Shown here in pieces: positions 22,182 through 29,382 of a stretch of 64,000 bases of DNA (its first letter is position 1; every line of letters begins with the position of its first letter). Source of the stretch: Candidatus Thiosymbion ectosymbiont of Catanema sp. Cochon2018. GTDB taxonomy: Bacteria > Pseudomonadota > Gammaproteobacteria > Chromatiales > Chromatiaceae. Where the stretch lies: positions 1,227,000 to 1,290,999 of the forward strand of contig WYCW01000001.1 of the NCBI GenBank assembly GCA_011392765.1. The letters run 5' to 3'. Under the pieces are notes generated by a model. That model did no database searches. It worked only from the letters and a program-made list of their open reading frames with translations, and had not been told where the DNA came from. The position numbers were made by a program, and so were the translations under genes.

Positions 22182-22638
22182 GCAGATTGTGGTAGACATT
22201 CTAAAAGTAGAGGATTATCATGATGTTAGCAAGCAAGGCGCCACCGTTGAAATGGATGAGATGTGGAGTTATGTAGGGAGTAAAGCCAATCAAAGATGGT
22301 TGTGGCATGCTATTGATCGGGCCACGGGTAAGGTGTTGGCTTATGTATTCGGGAAACGTCGAGATGAGGTTTTTCTTGAATTAAAAGGGTTATTAGAGCC
22401 ATTTGGGATTACCCGTTTTTATACCGACGACTGGGGTGCCTATAAGCGCCATTTAGATCCCGAAAAACATGTCATTGGAAAACAAAACACGCAGAAAATA
22501 GAACGCAAACATTTGACGCTACGGACGCGAATCAAGCGGCTTGCGCGTAAGACGATTTGTTTTTCAAAACTGAATCAAATGCACGATATTGTCATCGGAT
22601 TATTCGTGAATCGTTATGAGTTCGGCGCCGCCGTTTGA
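22138..22638 (+). CDS. insB: IS1 InsB' (transposase catalytic part)
   Basis: In the -1 frame relative to insA and overlapping it by 44 bp. It carries the IS1 DDE core: EMDEMWSYVGSKANQRW, then TDDWGAYKRHL, then NTQKIERKHLTLRTRIKRL. It is made by programmed frameshift as InsAB'. The frame is intact, so the element may still be active. Confidence 0.9.
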   Translation: MHAVNHDFLATHTPEQIVVDILKVEDYHDVSKQGATVEMDEMWSYVGSKANQRWLWHAIDRATGKVLAYVFGKRRDEVFLELKGLLEPFGITRFYTDDWGAYKRHLDPEKHVIGKQNTQKIERKHLTLRTRIKRLARKTICFSKLNQMHDIVIGLFVNRYEFGAAV

Positions 22639-23095
22639 AATCCTTAAGCAACAAAGTTAGAACACTACCCATCAGGTCACGTTTATCACTCTCATAGAGT
22701 ACAATTCCTTCTCGCTTTATGTCAGTGAAAAAGTATTGCCCTTTGGCTAAAGCATCATTCACTTCTTCCAGTGTGTGAACCAATATATTTAAGGGCTGGC
22801 GCACTCGTAAAGCAATGCGATCTTCCGCGGTATGCCAGAGCTTATACTCTTTAACGAGTTCTCTTTTGTTGACAATAACTAAAATGTCATAATCGCTAAC
22901 GTAACTGTGAGCCGGATCATTTACCCATTTTCCTGTGGCATAACTACCAAATAGGATGATTTTTAATATCCTGCCGTGTTTTTTCTTACCAGTAGCAAAT
23001 CCTGTGACTTGTTCAAACTCGTCACGAAGGACAGTGACAATATGGGCTAGATTGTCCTGCCGGGATGCTGGCAGATGATCAAGATTCTTTTTCAT
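22592..23095 (-). CDS. Nucleotidyltransferase (MNT) half of an IS1-split MNT-HEPN protein
   Basis: The first 142 residues are a minimal nucleotidyltransferase. The active site GSYATGKW...SDYDILV fits the GS-x(n)-D-x-D pattern, and ITDIKREGIVLYE-type sequence closes the domain. After KRDLMG the frame runs into the IS1 end and stops. Before the insertion the frame continued into the HEPN part. Such MNT domains modify or neutralise HEPN RNases in cis or trans. The gene sits between two attC-like sites and so would be one integron cassette. Confidence 0.82.
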   Translation of the reverse strand: MKKNLDHLPASRQDNLAHIVTVLRDEFEQVTGFATGKKKHGRILKIILFGSYATGKWVNDPAHSYVSDYDILVIVNKRELVKEYKLWHTAEDRIALRVRQPLNILVHTLEEVNDALAKGQYFFTDIKREGIVLYESDKRDLMGSVLTLLLKDFKRRRRTHNDSRIIR

Positions 23096-23149
23096 CCGAC
23101 CATACTACTATTAACAAGGCTAAGCTCAAAATTGATTCCTCTTTAAAAG

Positions 23150-23236
23150 GCATAACGCCCTAGATCAGCGGCCCGCATGCTTAGGCCCGAAGAGAACGAC
23201 GCGCTATCACGAGTCCGCTGCATCTTGATGTTAGGG
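23150..23236 (-). other. attC-like integron recombination site 2
   Basis: The outer boxes GCATAAC (23150-23156) and GTTAGGG (23230-23236) enclose inner boxes GATCAGCGG and CCGCTGCATC. The inner pair matches with one extra base on one side, as in true attC sites. The spacers are 6 and 5 bases. It lies 3' of the small membrane-protein gene on the minus strand, again in cassette order. Confidence 0.7.
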
Positions 23237-23251
23237 CTCACGCGCAAATCC

Positions 23252-23629
23252 TTAGCCTTTCCAAAGAACCTTAAAGGAAAGGACGAACGCGAGGTAACAC
23301 AGCACCCATAGTACGACCGGCCCCGAGGCTCCCTTGAACTTGAAGCCCAATCCTTCGAATTCGAGTGGTCCCTGCGCCTGCTCCAGGAACACAACGAGAA
23401 GCAGTGATGCAAACGCAGCAAGTGGAAGGCCGATTATGACGATGAAGTTCCGTTGATAGAGTTCCATAAACGCAGGGTTGATCCCTCCAAAAATGAAGAC
23501 TGGAAACATCAGGGCGATCAGGATACCGCTAAACAGGAGAATCCACGGTAAGGCTCGTCTGACCAGCGTCGGCCGCCCGGTCTGGGACGTGTCCTTGTCG
23601 TCTGTTGATGAAGAATCTTGCGATCCCAT
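23252..23629 (-). CDS. Small membrane protein, likely cassette gene
   Basis: A 125-residue protein from the ATG at 23629. After a polar Ser/Asp-rich N-terminus there are three hydrophobic stretches: WILLFSGILIALMFPVFIF, then FIVIIGLPLAAFASLLLVVF, then VVLWVLCYLAFVLSF. No family is recognised. The arrangement (gene then attC-like site, same strand as the MNT-HEPN gene) fits an integron cassette, where small unknown membrane proteins are frequent. Confidence 0.6.
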   Translation of the reverse strand: MGSQDSSSTDDKDTSQTGRPTLVRRALPWILLFSGILIALMFPVFIFGGINPAFMELYQRNFIVIIGLPLAAFASLLLVVFLEQAQGPLEFEGLGFKFKGASGPVVLWVLCYLAFVLSFKVLWKG

Positions 23630-23646
23630 AGCTGTCCTACACCCTA

Positions 23647-23880
23647 ATGGGGAGCTAACCAGCAACCTCCCTTGCTCCCATGGACGGGGGCAAGGGAGGT
23701 TTGTCTGCGTTCAGCGTCTTGATAGGCGGCGCGTCTTCTGTTGCACTGACGTTGTTGTTAGGCGATTGCCTGTTTTGGTGTCTGAAACGGTTGGGGTATC
23801 AAAACGCCGCCGGGCAGGTTTCTGTGTGCTTTCCGTTTGGTAATACGTTTTAGATTGCACGTGCTGGTTAGCTCCCCAAT
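23647..23880. repeat. Inverted-repeat-bounded non-coding element (234 bp)
   Basis: ATGGGGAGCTAACCAGCA at the left and TGCTGGTTAGCTCCCCAAT at the right are near-perfect inverted ends. Inside are a strong hairpin (CTCCCTTGC...GCAAGGGAG, 23668-23699) and a GTTAGGC word at 23758-23764 that could be part of a degenerate attC. No target duplication was recognised. Confidence 0.55.
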
Positions 23881-23907
23881 AAGCGGCGCAGGGACGCGCC
23901 GCTTATC
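23879..23907. repeat. Perfect short palindrome
   Basis: ATAAGCGGCGC and GCGCCGCTTAT pair around AGGGAC. It could form a cruciform or RNA hairpin and has no T-tract. The stretch to 24213 shows no gene. Confidence 0.5.
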
Positions 23908-24213
23908 AGGTAGTAGACGGCGAGTCGCCGTGTTTAAGTGCGTCGAGTCGCCTTCTATACCACAACGATTGCTTCTTTATCAAATTCACGAATATTTCCA
24001 CCAACGTACCTGGAAACAATGAGTTAAGATCTGCGGACGACTTGTTGCCTCGGTCTGTCCCATCGAACAACTACGGCGAACTTCCATCGAGTTCTTGATC
24101 CCTATGGCTACCGCGTCTGTACTGACCGGACGATACGGTATTGAGGCAAGCAATGGCTAGCGTGGACCTTCTACAAGGTTAACACGTCCTGGCACCTGCA
24201 AGCAGCCGCGGGT

Positions 24214-24477
24214 CTATGCCGAATCCCGCCGCTCCACGGTCTCCGGATCGGCCGTGATCGGGCGATAGATCTCGATGCGATCACCCTCCGCGACCTTGGC
24301 GGTCAGCTTGGCGAGCTTACCGAAGATGCCGACGCGCTGGGTGTCCAGGTCGATCTGGGGAAACCGGGTCAGTAATCCGGAGTGTTCGATGGCCTGCTGC
24401 ACGGTGCTGCCGTCAGGGGCTTCCAGCTTGAGCCACACTTTTTTGAACCTGTCGGCCTAGGCGACACCCACATTCAT
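24214..24477 (-). pseudogene. rnfH: Second rnfH copy with a nonsense codon
   Basis: It is nearly identical to the intact rnfH at 25443-25706, but codon 7 is TAG (24459-24457) where the intact copy has TAC (Tyr). From VWLKLEAPDGSTVQQAIEHS onward the protein sequence is preserved to the identical end TVERRDSA. A downstream start could give a 74-residue piece lacking the first strand. The two copies lie on either side of the PemK/MazF module. Confidence 0.85.
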
Positions 24478-24487
24478 CAGCGCCTTG

Positions 24488-24826
24488 TTATGCCCCTATG
24501 ATTTCGTTGAGGCCGTCAATAATATGCGCAAGGTCCTCGTCGAATGCCTTGGCTATCCTGGTACCAATTCTCTCAACGGATAGGGTGCGGATCTGGCTGA
24601 TCTTGGCCCATGAGCGTTTGGGGAGCCCCCTGGCCGGCAGTTCAAGGGTGAGGGGGAAGCCTGCCTTCTGAGGTTGACTGGTTATTGCTACGGCGATGAC
24701 GGTGCCGGATCGCTGATTGAAGACGTCTTGGCTGAGTATGAGAACGGGTCTGTTGCCACCTTGTTCGTGTCCACGTGTTGGATCAAGATTCGCCCAACGA
24801 ATGTCGCCTCTCAGTACTCGGGCCAT
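24488..24826 (-). CDS. PemK/MazF-type mRNA interferase toxin
   Basis: A 112-residue toxin with the family signature RGDIRWANLDPTRGHEQGG, then RPVLILSQD, then AVAITSQ and the conserved Ser/Lys region KRSWAKISQIRTL. PemK/MazF toxins cut mRNA at short motifs. The start codon lies inside the end of the antitoxin gene (16-bp overlap), so the pair is co-translated. It lies between the duplicated rnfH copies. Confidence 0.9.
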   Translation of the reverse strand: MARVLRGDIRWANLDPTRGHEQGGNRPVLILSQDVFNQRSGTVIAVAITSQPQKAGFPLTLELPARGLPKRSWAKISQIRTLSVERIGTRIAKAFDEDLAHIIDGLNEIIGA

Positions 24827-25053
24827 TCAGAAAGGTCTCCGGCGATACCCTCGTCGGCCATGGCCTGCTCGAACTTAGGATCGAGTTTGCCACATTCACA
24901 CGCGAGTCTGCCACCGTTAAAGCGTTGCAGCTTCTCCTCGACAGCTTCCTGAATGGCGCGGCTTCTGTTGGGGTAGACACGTTGGCGGACGAGGCGATCG
25001 AGGCGACCAAGGGTCTTTTCGTCTAGGCTAATCGCGATTTTTGCCTTGTGCAT
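24811..25053 (-). CDS. Ribbon-helix-helix antitoxin for PemK/MazF
   Basis: An 80-residue protein starting at ATG 25053 after a strong AGGAGG. The frame is open further upstream only into repeats. The N-terminus KAKIAISLDEKTLGRLDRLV and the following RQRVYPNRSRAIQEAV form a ribbon-helix-helix DNA-binding fold. The acidic tail LSEWPEY is the expected toxin contact. It should autoregulate the pair. Confidence 0.85.
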   Translation of the reverse strand: MHKAKIAISLDEKTLGRLDRLVRQRVYPNRSRAIQEAVEEKLQRFNGGRLACECGKLDPKFEQAMADEGIAGDLSEWPEY

Positions 25054-25189
25054 GGGTACCTCCTGACGAGGCTTCGCTTCAGACCGACGAGGCGTGAATT
25101 TTGGGCTCGTTCTCATCTCGTTCCCAGGCTCCGGAGACTGTAAAAGTATTCGTTTTTTGTAAGGCTGTGGGTCCCTCAAGGGATATTAA

Positions 25190-25442
25190 CATGTCCTGGC
25201 ACCTGCAAGCCGCCGCGGGTCTATGCCGGTGCGAGCGCGTATAAATCCCTCCGAAAACATGATCTTGTAGGTTGGGCAAAGGCGCGCCAGGGACGGTGCA
25301 CCGTGCCCAACGAAATACTGATGTTGGGCACGCCGGATCGTCCTTGATCCGGCTTTGCCCAACTACGCGCTCCGCGCCGGCGCTTGGGAGCTGGTAGCAA
25401 TTTGTTGATCGATAAGAAATTTATACGCGCTCGCCCTGGGGT
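25190..25442. repeat. Repeat cluster with GTAGGTTGGGC palindrome
   Basis: This contains a copy of CCTGGCACCTGCAAG...GCGGGTCTATGCCG also found at 24189-24225, the GTAGGTTGGGCAAAG repeat at 25269 with its inverted partner ending GCTTTGCCCAAC, and the GATAAGAAATTTATACGCGC word shared with 40090 and 48415. No gene is seen. Confidence 0.65.
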
Positions 25443-25706
25443 CTATGCCGAATCCCGCCGCTCCACGGTCTCCGGATCGGCCGTGATCGGGCGATAGATC
25501 TCGATGCGATCGCCCTCCGCGACCTTGGCGGTCAGCTTGGCGAGCTTACCGAAGATGCCGACGCGCTGGGTGTCCAGGTCGATCTGGGGAAACCGGGTCA
25601 GTAATCCGGAGTGTTCGATGGCCTGCTGCACGGTGCTGCCGTCGGGGACTTCCAGCTTGAGCCACACTTTTTTGAACTTGTCGGCGTAGGCGACTCCCAC
25701 ATTCAT
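25443..25706 (-). CDS. rnfH: RnfH / RatB-like ubiquitin-fold protein (intact copy)
   Basis: An 87-residue beta-grasp protein of the UPF0125/RnfH family, starting at ATG 25706 (MNVGVAYADKFKKVW). Conserved LDTQRVGIFGKLAKL and GDRIEIYRPITADP are present. RnfH genes commonly end rnf operons, and this gene lies 557 bp after rnfE on the same strand. Its role in Rnf assembly is not established. A damaged duplicate lies 1 kb downstream. Confidence 0.88.
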   Translation of the reverse strand: MNVGVAYADKFKKVWLKLEVPDGSTVQQAIEHSGLLTRFPQIDLDTQRVGIFGKLAKLTAKVAEGDRIEIYRPITADPETVERRDSA

Positions 25707-25711
25707 CGCTA

Positions 25712-26090
25712 TAACTCCAGTAGGCTGGGTTGAGGAACGAAACCCAGCTTTGCTGGCTCCCACACTCCAGCGTGGAAGCGAATCCCGACGCTCCAGCGTC
25801 GACAAGCAGCTAACGAGGCTTCGCCTCAGACCAACGAGGTGTGAATTTCCGGCTCGTTCCGGCGCTGTCTTTTATCCGCAGATTACGCAGATTCTCGCAG
25901 ATTATTGTATTTTTAATCTGCGAGAATCTGCGTAATCTGCGGATAAACAAAGAGCCATCTTTTTAGGCAGCGCACAAACTTGACTCATTTGTAAAGATTC
26001 GGGTCCCTCAAGGAATCCTAGTACAGCTGCGCACAAAAACCGGGAACAAAAACTACGAATCGCGCGGGCAGGCGTGAATCACATCGAACA
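25712..26090. repeat. Repeat cluster between rnfE and rnfH
   Basis: In order: GTAGGCTGGGTT repeat, CACTCCAGCGTGG words, the GAGGCTTCGCCTCAGACC word, a near-palindrome of AATCTGCG units (25868-25946), and an inverted copy of the GCGCACAAACTTGACTCATT repeat ending in GGGTCCCTCAAGGAATCCTA (25968-26020). No gene is seen. Confidence 0.7.
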
Positions 26091-26245
26091 TCACACGAAG
26101 ACACAAAGGCACAAAGAGATACAAGGATAAAAGGGGAACGACAGAAAGCGTCGTATTTTTAGCCTGAGATGAAAATTCATCGGATTACCAACGGCAATAG
26201 AGAAGCATTCTTCGTGTCTTTGCGGCTTGGTGTGAAAAAAAGTCC
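26088..26245. repeat. Inverted repeat of ACACAAAGGCACAAAG units
   Basis: CACACGAAGACACAAAGGCA near 26092 and TTCGTGTCTTTGCGGCTTGG near 26211 face each other as imperfect arms. It is another short-period palindromic repeat like those at 53698 and 50130. Confidence 0.55.
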
Positions 26246-26262
26246 GAGTCCCTCAAGGGATC

Positions 26263-26925
26263 TTAACCACTCCCCTTTCCCGTCGCCTTCAGGCTTCCCC
26301 GCTCCAACATGCGCTTGCCCGCGAGGAGAAATCCCAGGGCGATGAATCCGCCCGGCGGCAGGATAGCGAGAAGGAAACCTCGATAATCGGGGATCAGGGT
26401 CAGCTCCAGGAATGCCAGGGCATCGCCCAGCATCAGGGCAGCGTCTCGAAACAGGGTGCCGCTGCCGATAAGCTCCCGTACCGCCCCCAGTACCACCAGG
26501 ACCAGGGTAAAGCCGATCCCCATCATGAGGCCGTCGACCAGGGCCGGCAGCACCCGGTTGCGGGAGGCGAAGGACTCCGCGCGCCCCAGGATGGCGCAGT
26601 TGGTGACGATCAGGGGGATGAAGAGTCCCAGGACCCGGTGCAGGTCATGGACCCAGGCGTTCATACCCAGGTCCACTAGAGTCACCAGAACGGCGACGAT
26701 GAGCACGAAGATGGGGATGCGTACCTCCGGCGTGATGAGGCCGCGAATCAGGGCTACCAGGACGCCGGAGGCGACCAGGACGAAGGTGGACGCAAGTCCC
26801 AGGCCCAGGCCGTTGGTCGCGGTTCCCGTCACCGCGAGCAGCGGGCAGAGCGCCAGCGATTGGACGAGGACGACGTTGTTGTCCCAAAGACCGGCGCGGG
26901 CGATGCGGCCGTATTCGGCGGTCAT
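26263..26925 (-). CDS. rnfE: Rnf electron transport complex subunit E
   Basis: A 220-residue integral membrane subunit of the ferredoxin:NAD oxidoreductase. Six helices are apparent, with WDNNVVLVQSLALCPLLAV near the start and PLIVTNCAILGRAESFASRN in the middle. RnfE and RnfA are homologous and lie antiparallel in the membrane around an iron-sulfur site, and the conserved Cys in LCPLL and NCAI fits this. It is separated from rnfG by IS110 copy 1 and repeats, so co-transcription with the upstream rnf genes may be disturbed. Confidence 0.95.
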   Translation of the reverse strand: MTAEYGRIARAGLWDNNVVLVQSLALCPLLAVTGTATNGLGLGLASTFVLVASGVLVALIRGLITPEVRIPIFVLIVAVLVTLVDLGMNAWVHDLHRVLGLFIPLIVTNCAILGRAESFASRNRVLPALVDGLMMGIGFTLVLVVLGAVRELIGSGTLFRDAALMLGDALAFLELTLIPDYRGFLLAILPPGGFIALGFLLAGKRMLERGSLKATGKGSG

Positions 26926-26937
26926 GGTCGATCTCCT

Positions 26938-26998
<61 letters not shown>

Positions 26999-26999
26999 G

Positions 27000-27187
27000 G
27001 GCAGCTTGCCTGGCATGCAGTGTCATTAAGTTAGTCGGTGGCCGCTTGTCGTGGTCAGTCGAGTGAGGCATGTGCCCCGGCATCGAAACAAGTCTGAAGC
27101 GCCCTAGCCCGATAACTGATGCGGAAGAGAAAATTATGAATCGCGCGAATCCTCGCGGATCGATTCGCGCTGATTCGCGCGATTCGT
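27000..27187. repeat. MITE-C fragment and GAATCGCGCGAATC palindrome
   Basis: The words CATTAAGTTAGTCGGTGG near 27027 and TGATGCGGAAGAGAAAATTA near 27117 follow MITE-C order. They lead into a GAATCGCGCGAATC-type palindrome that ends at the IS110 border with GATTCGTAG. The insertion replaced the rest of the element. Confidence 0.55.
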
Positions 27188-27261
27188 AGATACTCTGTTC
27201 CGATGCAAGTCCAATTTGGCTCCAAATCCCCAAAACTTCACCTCCGGTCTATAAATTAGAT

Positions 27262-28257
27262 TTATTGAGCTACCGTTTCGCTCGGGGCATAGAAGCGGCT
27301 GCTGTCGAAGGAGGTGCGGTTCTTGAGCATGGCATGGATGGCGTGCAGGAGCTTGCGCATGACGGCACAAACGGCCTGGAGCTTTTTGAGGCCACGGGTT
27401 TCGATCAGGTGCTGATAGTAGGCCCTGACCTGGGGATCGTGCTGCGCGGCGCTGAGCGCGGGCATGTAGAGGGCCATGCGCAGATAGCGGTTGCCGGCTT
27501 TGGAGATGCGGGGCTTCTTGTTGACGCTGGAGCCGGACTGGTGTTGTCGGGGATCGAGTCCGGCCATGGCGACCCATTGCTTGGCGCTCATGTCCTCCGG
27601 CATGACCAGGAGTTCACCGTGGAGTTGGATGGCGCTGGCGTGGGCGATGCCGGTGACGCTGATGAGGCGCGCAACCGTTTGTTGTAGCTCCTCATCGGTG
27701 GCGATGAGGTCCAGGACGTGCCGGCGCAGGTGTTCGATCTGGGCCTCCCGGTGGGCGATGCTGTGTTGCCGGTCGGTGATGAGGAAGTCCGGTGTAGTGG
27801 CGGTCAGTTGAGCGGCATGGAGTTGGTTCTTGGTTTGGGTTCGGAGCTTGTTGAGGGCGGCGATGCGGCGGGCACAGGCGCGGATGGCGAGGGCCAGGTC
27901 ATCGGGGCGTTGCCAGGGTTCGAAGGGCATGCGCCGGGCAAACTCGGCGAGGACGGCGGCATCGACGGCATCGGTCTTGTTGCGGGTCTGCATGGCCTCC
28001 GCGAAGCGTTTGGCGGCCTTGGGGTTGATCACCATGACCGCGAATCCAGCGTCATCCAGGGCGAGGGCCAAGTCGAGGTGATACTGGCCGGTGGCCTCCA
28101 GGCAGACCCGGCTTACCTTTGCCTTGCGCAGGCGGTTGATGAGGGTTGCGTGCCCTTGGGGGGTGTTCTTGAATTCACGGGCGTTTCCCAGGCGGCCATC
28201 GCGGCTGATGGTCAAGGTAACGGTTTGGTCGCTGACATCGATTCCGGCAACGTTCAT
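27262..28257 (-). CDS. IS110-family recombinase (copy 1)
   Basis: A 331-residue DEDD recombinase. The RuvC-like N-terminal domain has GIDVSDQTVTL, the Glu in CLEATGQYHLDLALAL, and KTDAVDAAVLAEFARRM. The C-terminal Tnp domain has MAGLDPRQHQSGSSVNKKP with the putative catalytic Ser, and GNRYLRMALYMPAL. The reading frame is intact. The enzyme acts with an RNA encoded just upstream (see the ncRNA call). Identity to copy 2 is high but not complete, so they are not the product of a very recent jump. Confidence 0.93.
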   Translation of the reverse strand: MNVAGIDVSDQTVTLTISRDGRLGNAREFKNTPQGHATLINRLRKAKVSRVCLEATGQYHLDLALALDDAGFAVMVINPKAAKRFAEAMQTRNKTDAVDAAVLAEFARRMPFEPWQRPDDLALAIRACARRIAALNKLRTQTKNQLHAAQLTATTPDFLITDRQHSIAHREAQIEHLRRHVLDLIATDEELQQTVARLISVTGIAHASAIQLHGELLVMPEDMSAKQWVAMAGLDPRQHQSGSSVNKKPRISKAGNRYLRMALYMPALSAAQHDPQVRAYYQHLIETRGLKKLQAVCAVMRKLLHAIHAMLKNRTSFDSSRFYAPSETVAQ

Positions 28258-28309
28258 GAGCGGTTCCTCGGAAGCAAAAAAGGCGCTAGGATCAAGACTT
28301 GGTTCCCCG

Positions 28310-28455
28310 ACCCTGAACCCTCGCCTACCGACCTTGTGTATGCAGGCTCACGAGCATGGCTCACGGCCTCGGATACTCTCCGGTATGGGCGAAGAGGGCG
28401 GGGAGCCAATCTACGTACAGGCTCAAGGCCTCAGGTTGGGACGGCTTCCCCAGGT
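28310..28455 (-). ncRNA. Putative IS110 bridge RNA (copy 1)
   Basis: The 258-base 5' non-coding part of copy 1 is collinear without gaps with that of copy 2. In minus-strand sense the target-loop guides are CCCAACCT (28440-28433) and GTAG (28414-28411). The donor-loop guides are AGAGTATC (28379-28372) and CATACA (28342-28337). These match the insertion site and the element ends. Exact RNA ends are not known. Confidence 0.7.
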
Positions 28456-28517
28456 ACTCTTCATCAAATCCCTTTCTACCTCATCCTTGGCTTTCCCTTG
28501 GAAACAGAACATACAAG

Positions 28518-28636
28518 GTTGGGCACGCCCACCGTCCCTGGCGGGCTTTGCCCAACCTACGACAAGCGGCCAGCACCTAACTTAATGGCATTGCACTGCA
28601 TGCCAGGCAAGCTGCCCTTTCATCATTCATCATTCA
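28518..28636. repeat. GTTGGGC palindrome and MITE-C end between IS110 and rnfG
   Basis: A palindromic unit runs from GTTGGGCACGCCC to GGGCTTTGCCCAACCTAC. It is followed by CCTAACTTAATGGCATTG (MITE-C right end) and a run of CATTCAT units up to the rnfG stop. The left edge of the palindrome was the IS110 target. Confidence 0.65.
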
Positions 28637-29236
28637 TCACTCAAGAATAGCGCGGTGCTCGCGAAAGAATCGGAGGCCATCCCTGACGGCACCGACGACC
28701 CCGCGGGGGGTGATGGTGGCGCCGCTGAATTGGTCGAAGTCACCGCCGTCTTTTTTCACCGCCCACCGCTCCGCGGGCGGATTGCCCAGGGAGCGACCGT
28801 TGAAGCCGAGGATCCAATCGTCCCGACTCACCTCGATCTTGTCCCCTAGCCCCGGAGTCTCGGCATGTGCCAACACCCTGACGCCCAGGATTTCACCGCG
28901 GGTATCGAGTCCCAGGATCAGCTCGATGGGACCGGCGTAGCCCGATCCGCTGACCCGGAAGGCGACACCCGTTACCAGGCGGCCGCGCAGGGCGCGATAG
29001 ATAGTGACCTCCTCGCCCGAGGTCCGGGTAAGGGTCACGGGGTAAGTGAGGAGGTCGTTGTCGTGCATCCCGGCCGGGATCACCTGACTCAGCGAGGTCA
29101 AGAGGTCCTCTACCCGGCGTCGCTCGATGGCATCCCTGGTGGCGATGTTCCCCATGACCAGGAACGTGGCGGCGAGCATGGCGGCCGCGCCCAGCAGGCC
29201 GGCCTGGTAGGCGAGCGGTCTAGTATCCCGTTTCAT
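28637..29236 (-). CDS. rnfG: Rnf electron transport complex subunit G
   Basis: A 199-residue subunit with one N-terminal membrane helix (AGLLGAAAMLAATFLVMG) and a periplasmic flavin domain. The covalent FMN Thr lies in SGATITPRGVV near the C-terminus. ATG 29236 is chosen because MKRDTRPLAYQA is the natural N-terminus. An ATG 24 bp upstream is also possible but has AGGAG directly abutting it. The 5' end and leader are duplicated as a fragment near 49805-49880. Confidence 0.93.
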   Translation of the reverse strand: MKRDTRPLAYQAGLLGAAAMLAATFLVMGNIATRDAIERRRVEDLLTSLSQVIPAGMHDNDLLTYPVTLTRTSGEEVTIYRALRGRLVTGVAFRVSGSGYAGPIELILGLDTRGEILGVRVLAHAETPGLGDKIEVSRDDWILGFNGRSLGNPPAERWAVKKDGGDFDQFSGATITPRGVVGAVRDGLRFFREHRAILE

Positions 29237-29287
29237 CTGATTTTGTTGGTAAAGCCCCATCTCCTACGCCCAACCAGCCGTTGGAGA

Positions 29288-29350
29288 GCCTGGGTAGGTC
29301 GAAATCGAAATCGGGATCGAAATTCCGATCTCGATTTCGATTTGGGCTTT
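29288..29350. repeat. Palindromic hexamer array (GAAATC/GGGATC)
   Basis: GGTCGAAATCGAAATCGGG faces CTCGATTTCGATTTGGG around AAATTCCGAT. It lies between rnfD and rnfG. Related arrays are at 46530-46632 and 49738-49803. Confidence 0.7.
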
Positions 29351-29382
29351 TACGACACTCTCCTGGGGTGGTAGTCAAGCGC

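Larger units (their letters stand above)
21765..22669 (+). mobile_element. IS1-family insertion sequence (905 bp)
   Basis: The ends read GGTAGTGTTATTACTTTGTT (left) and AACAAAGTTAGAACACTACC (right). An exact 8-bp duplication CATCAGGT flanks it (21757-21764 and 22670-22677). It carries insA and a -1 frame insB. It is inserted in a fused nucleotidyltransferase-HEPN gene. Confidence 0.93.
27188..28515 (-). mobile_element. IS110-family element, copy 1 (about 1328 bp)
   Basis: It is collinear with copy 2 (53955-55282) over its whole length and in inverted orientation. The right end on the minus strand reads CAGAGTATCT and the left end reads TGTATGTTCTG, without terminal inverted repeats, as expected for IS110. 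The left flank is the resident palindrome GTGCCCAACCT, and the right flank continues AC-GAATCGCG. It is inserted between rnfG and rnfE. Confidence 0.88.

Noticed and set aside
23668..23699. Rho-independent terminator
   Set aside because: Strong hairpin but no following T-tract on either strand.
23640..23770. Third attC site ending at GTTAGGC 23758
   Set aside because: The outer box and spacer sizes do not fit (no RYYYAAC at the proper distance). Kept only as a possible degenerate site.
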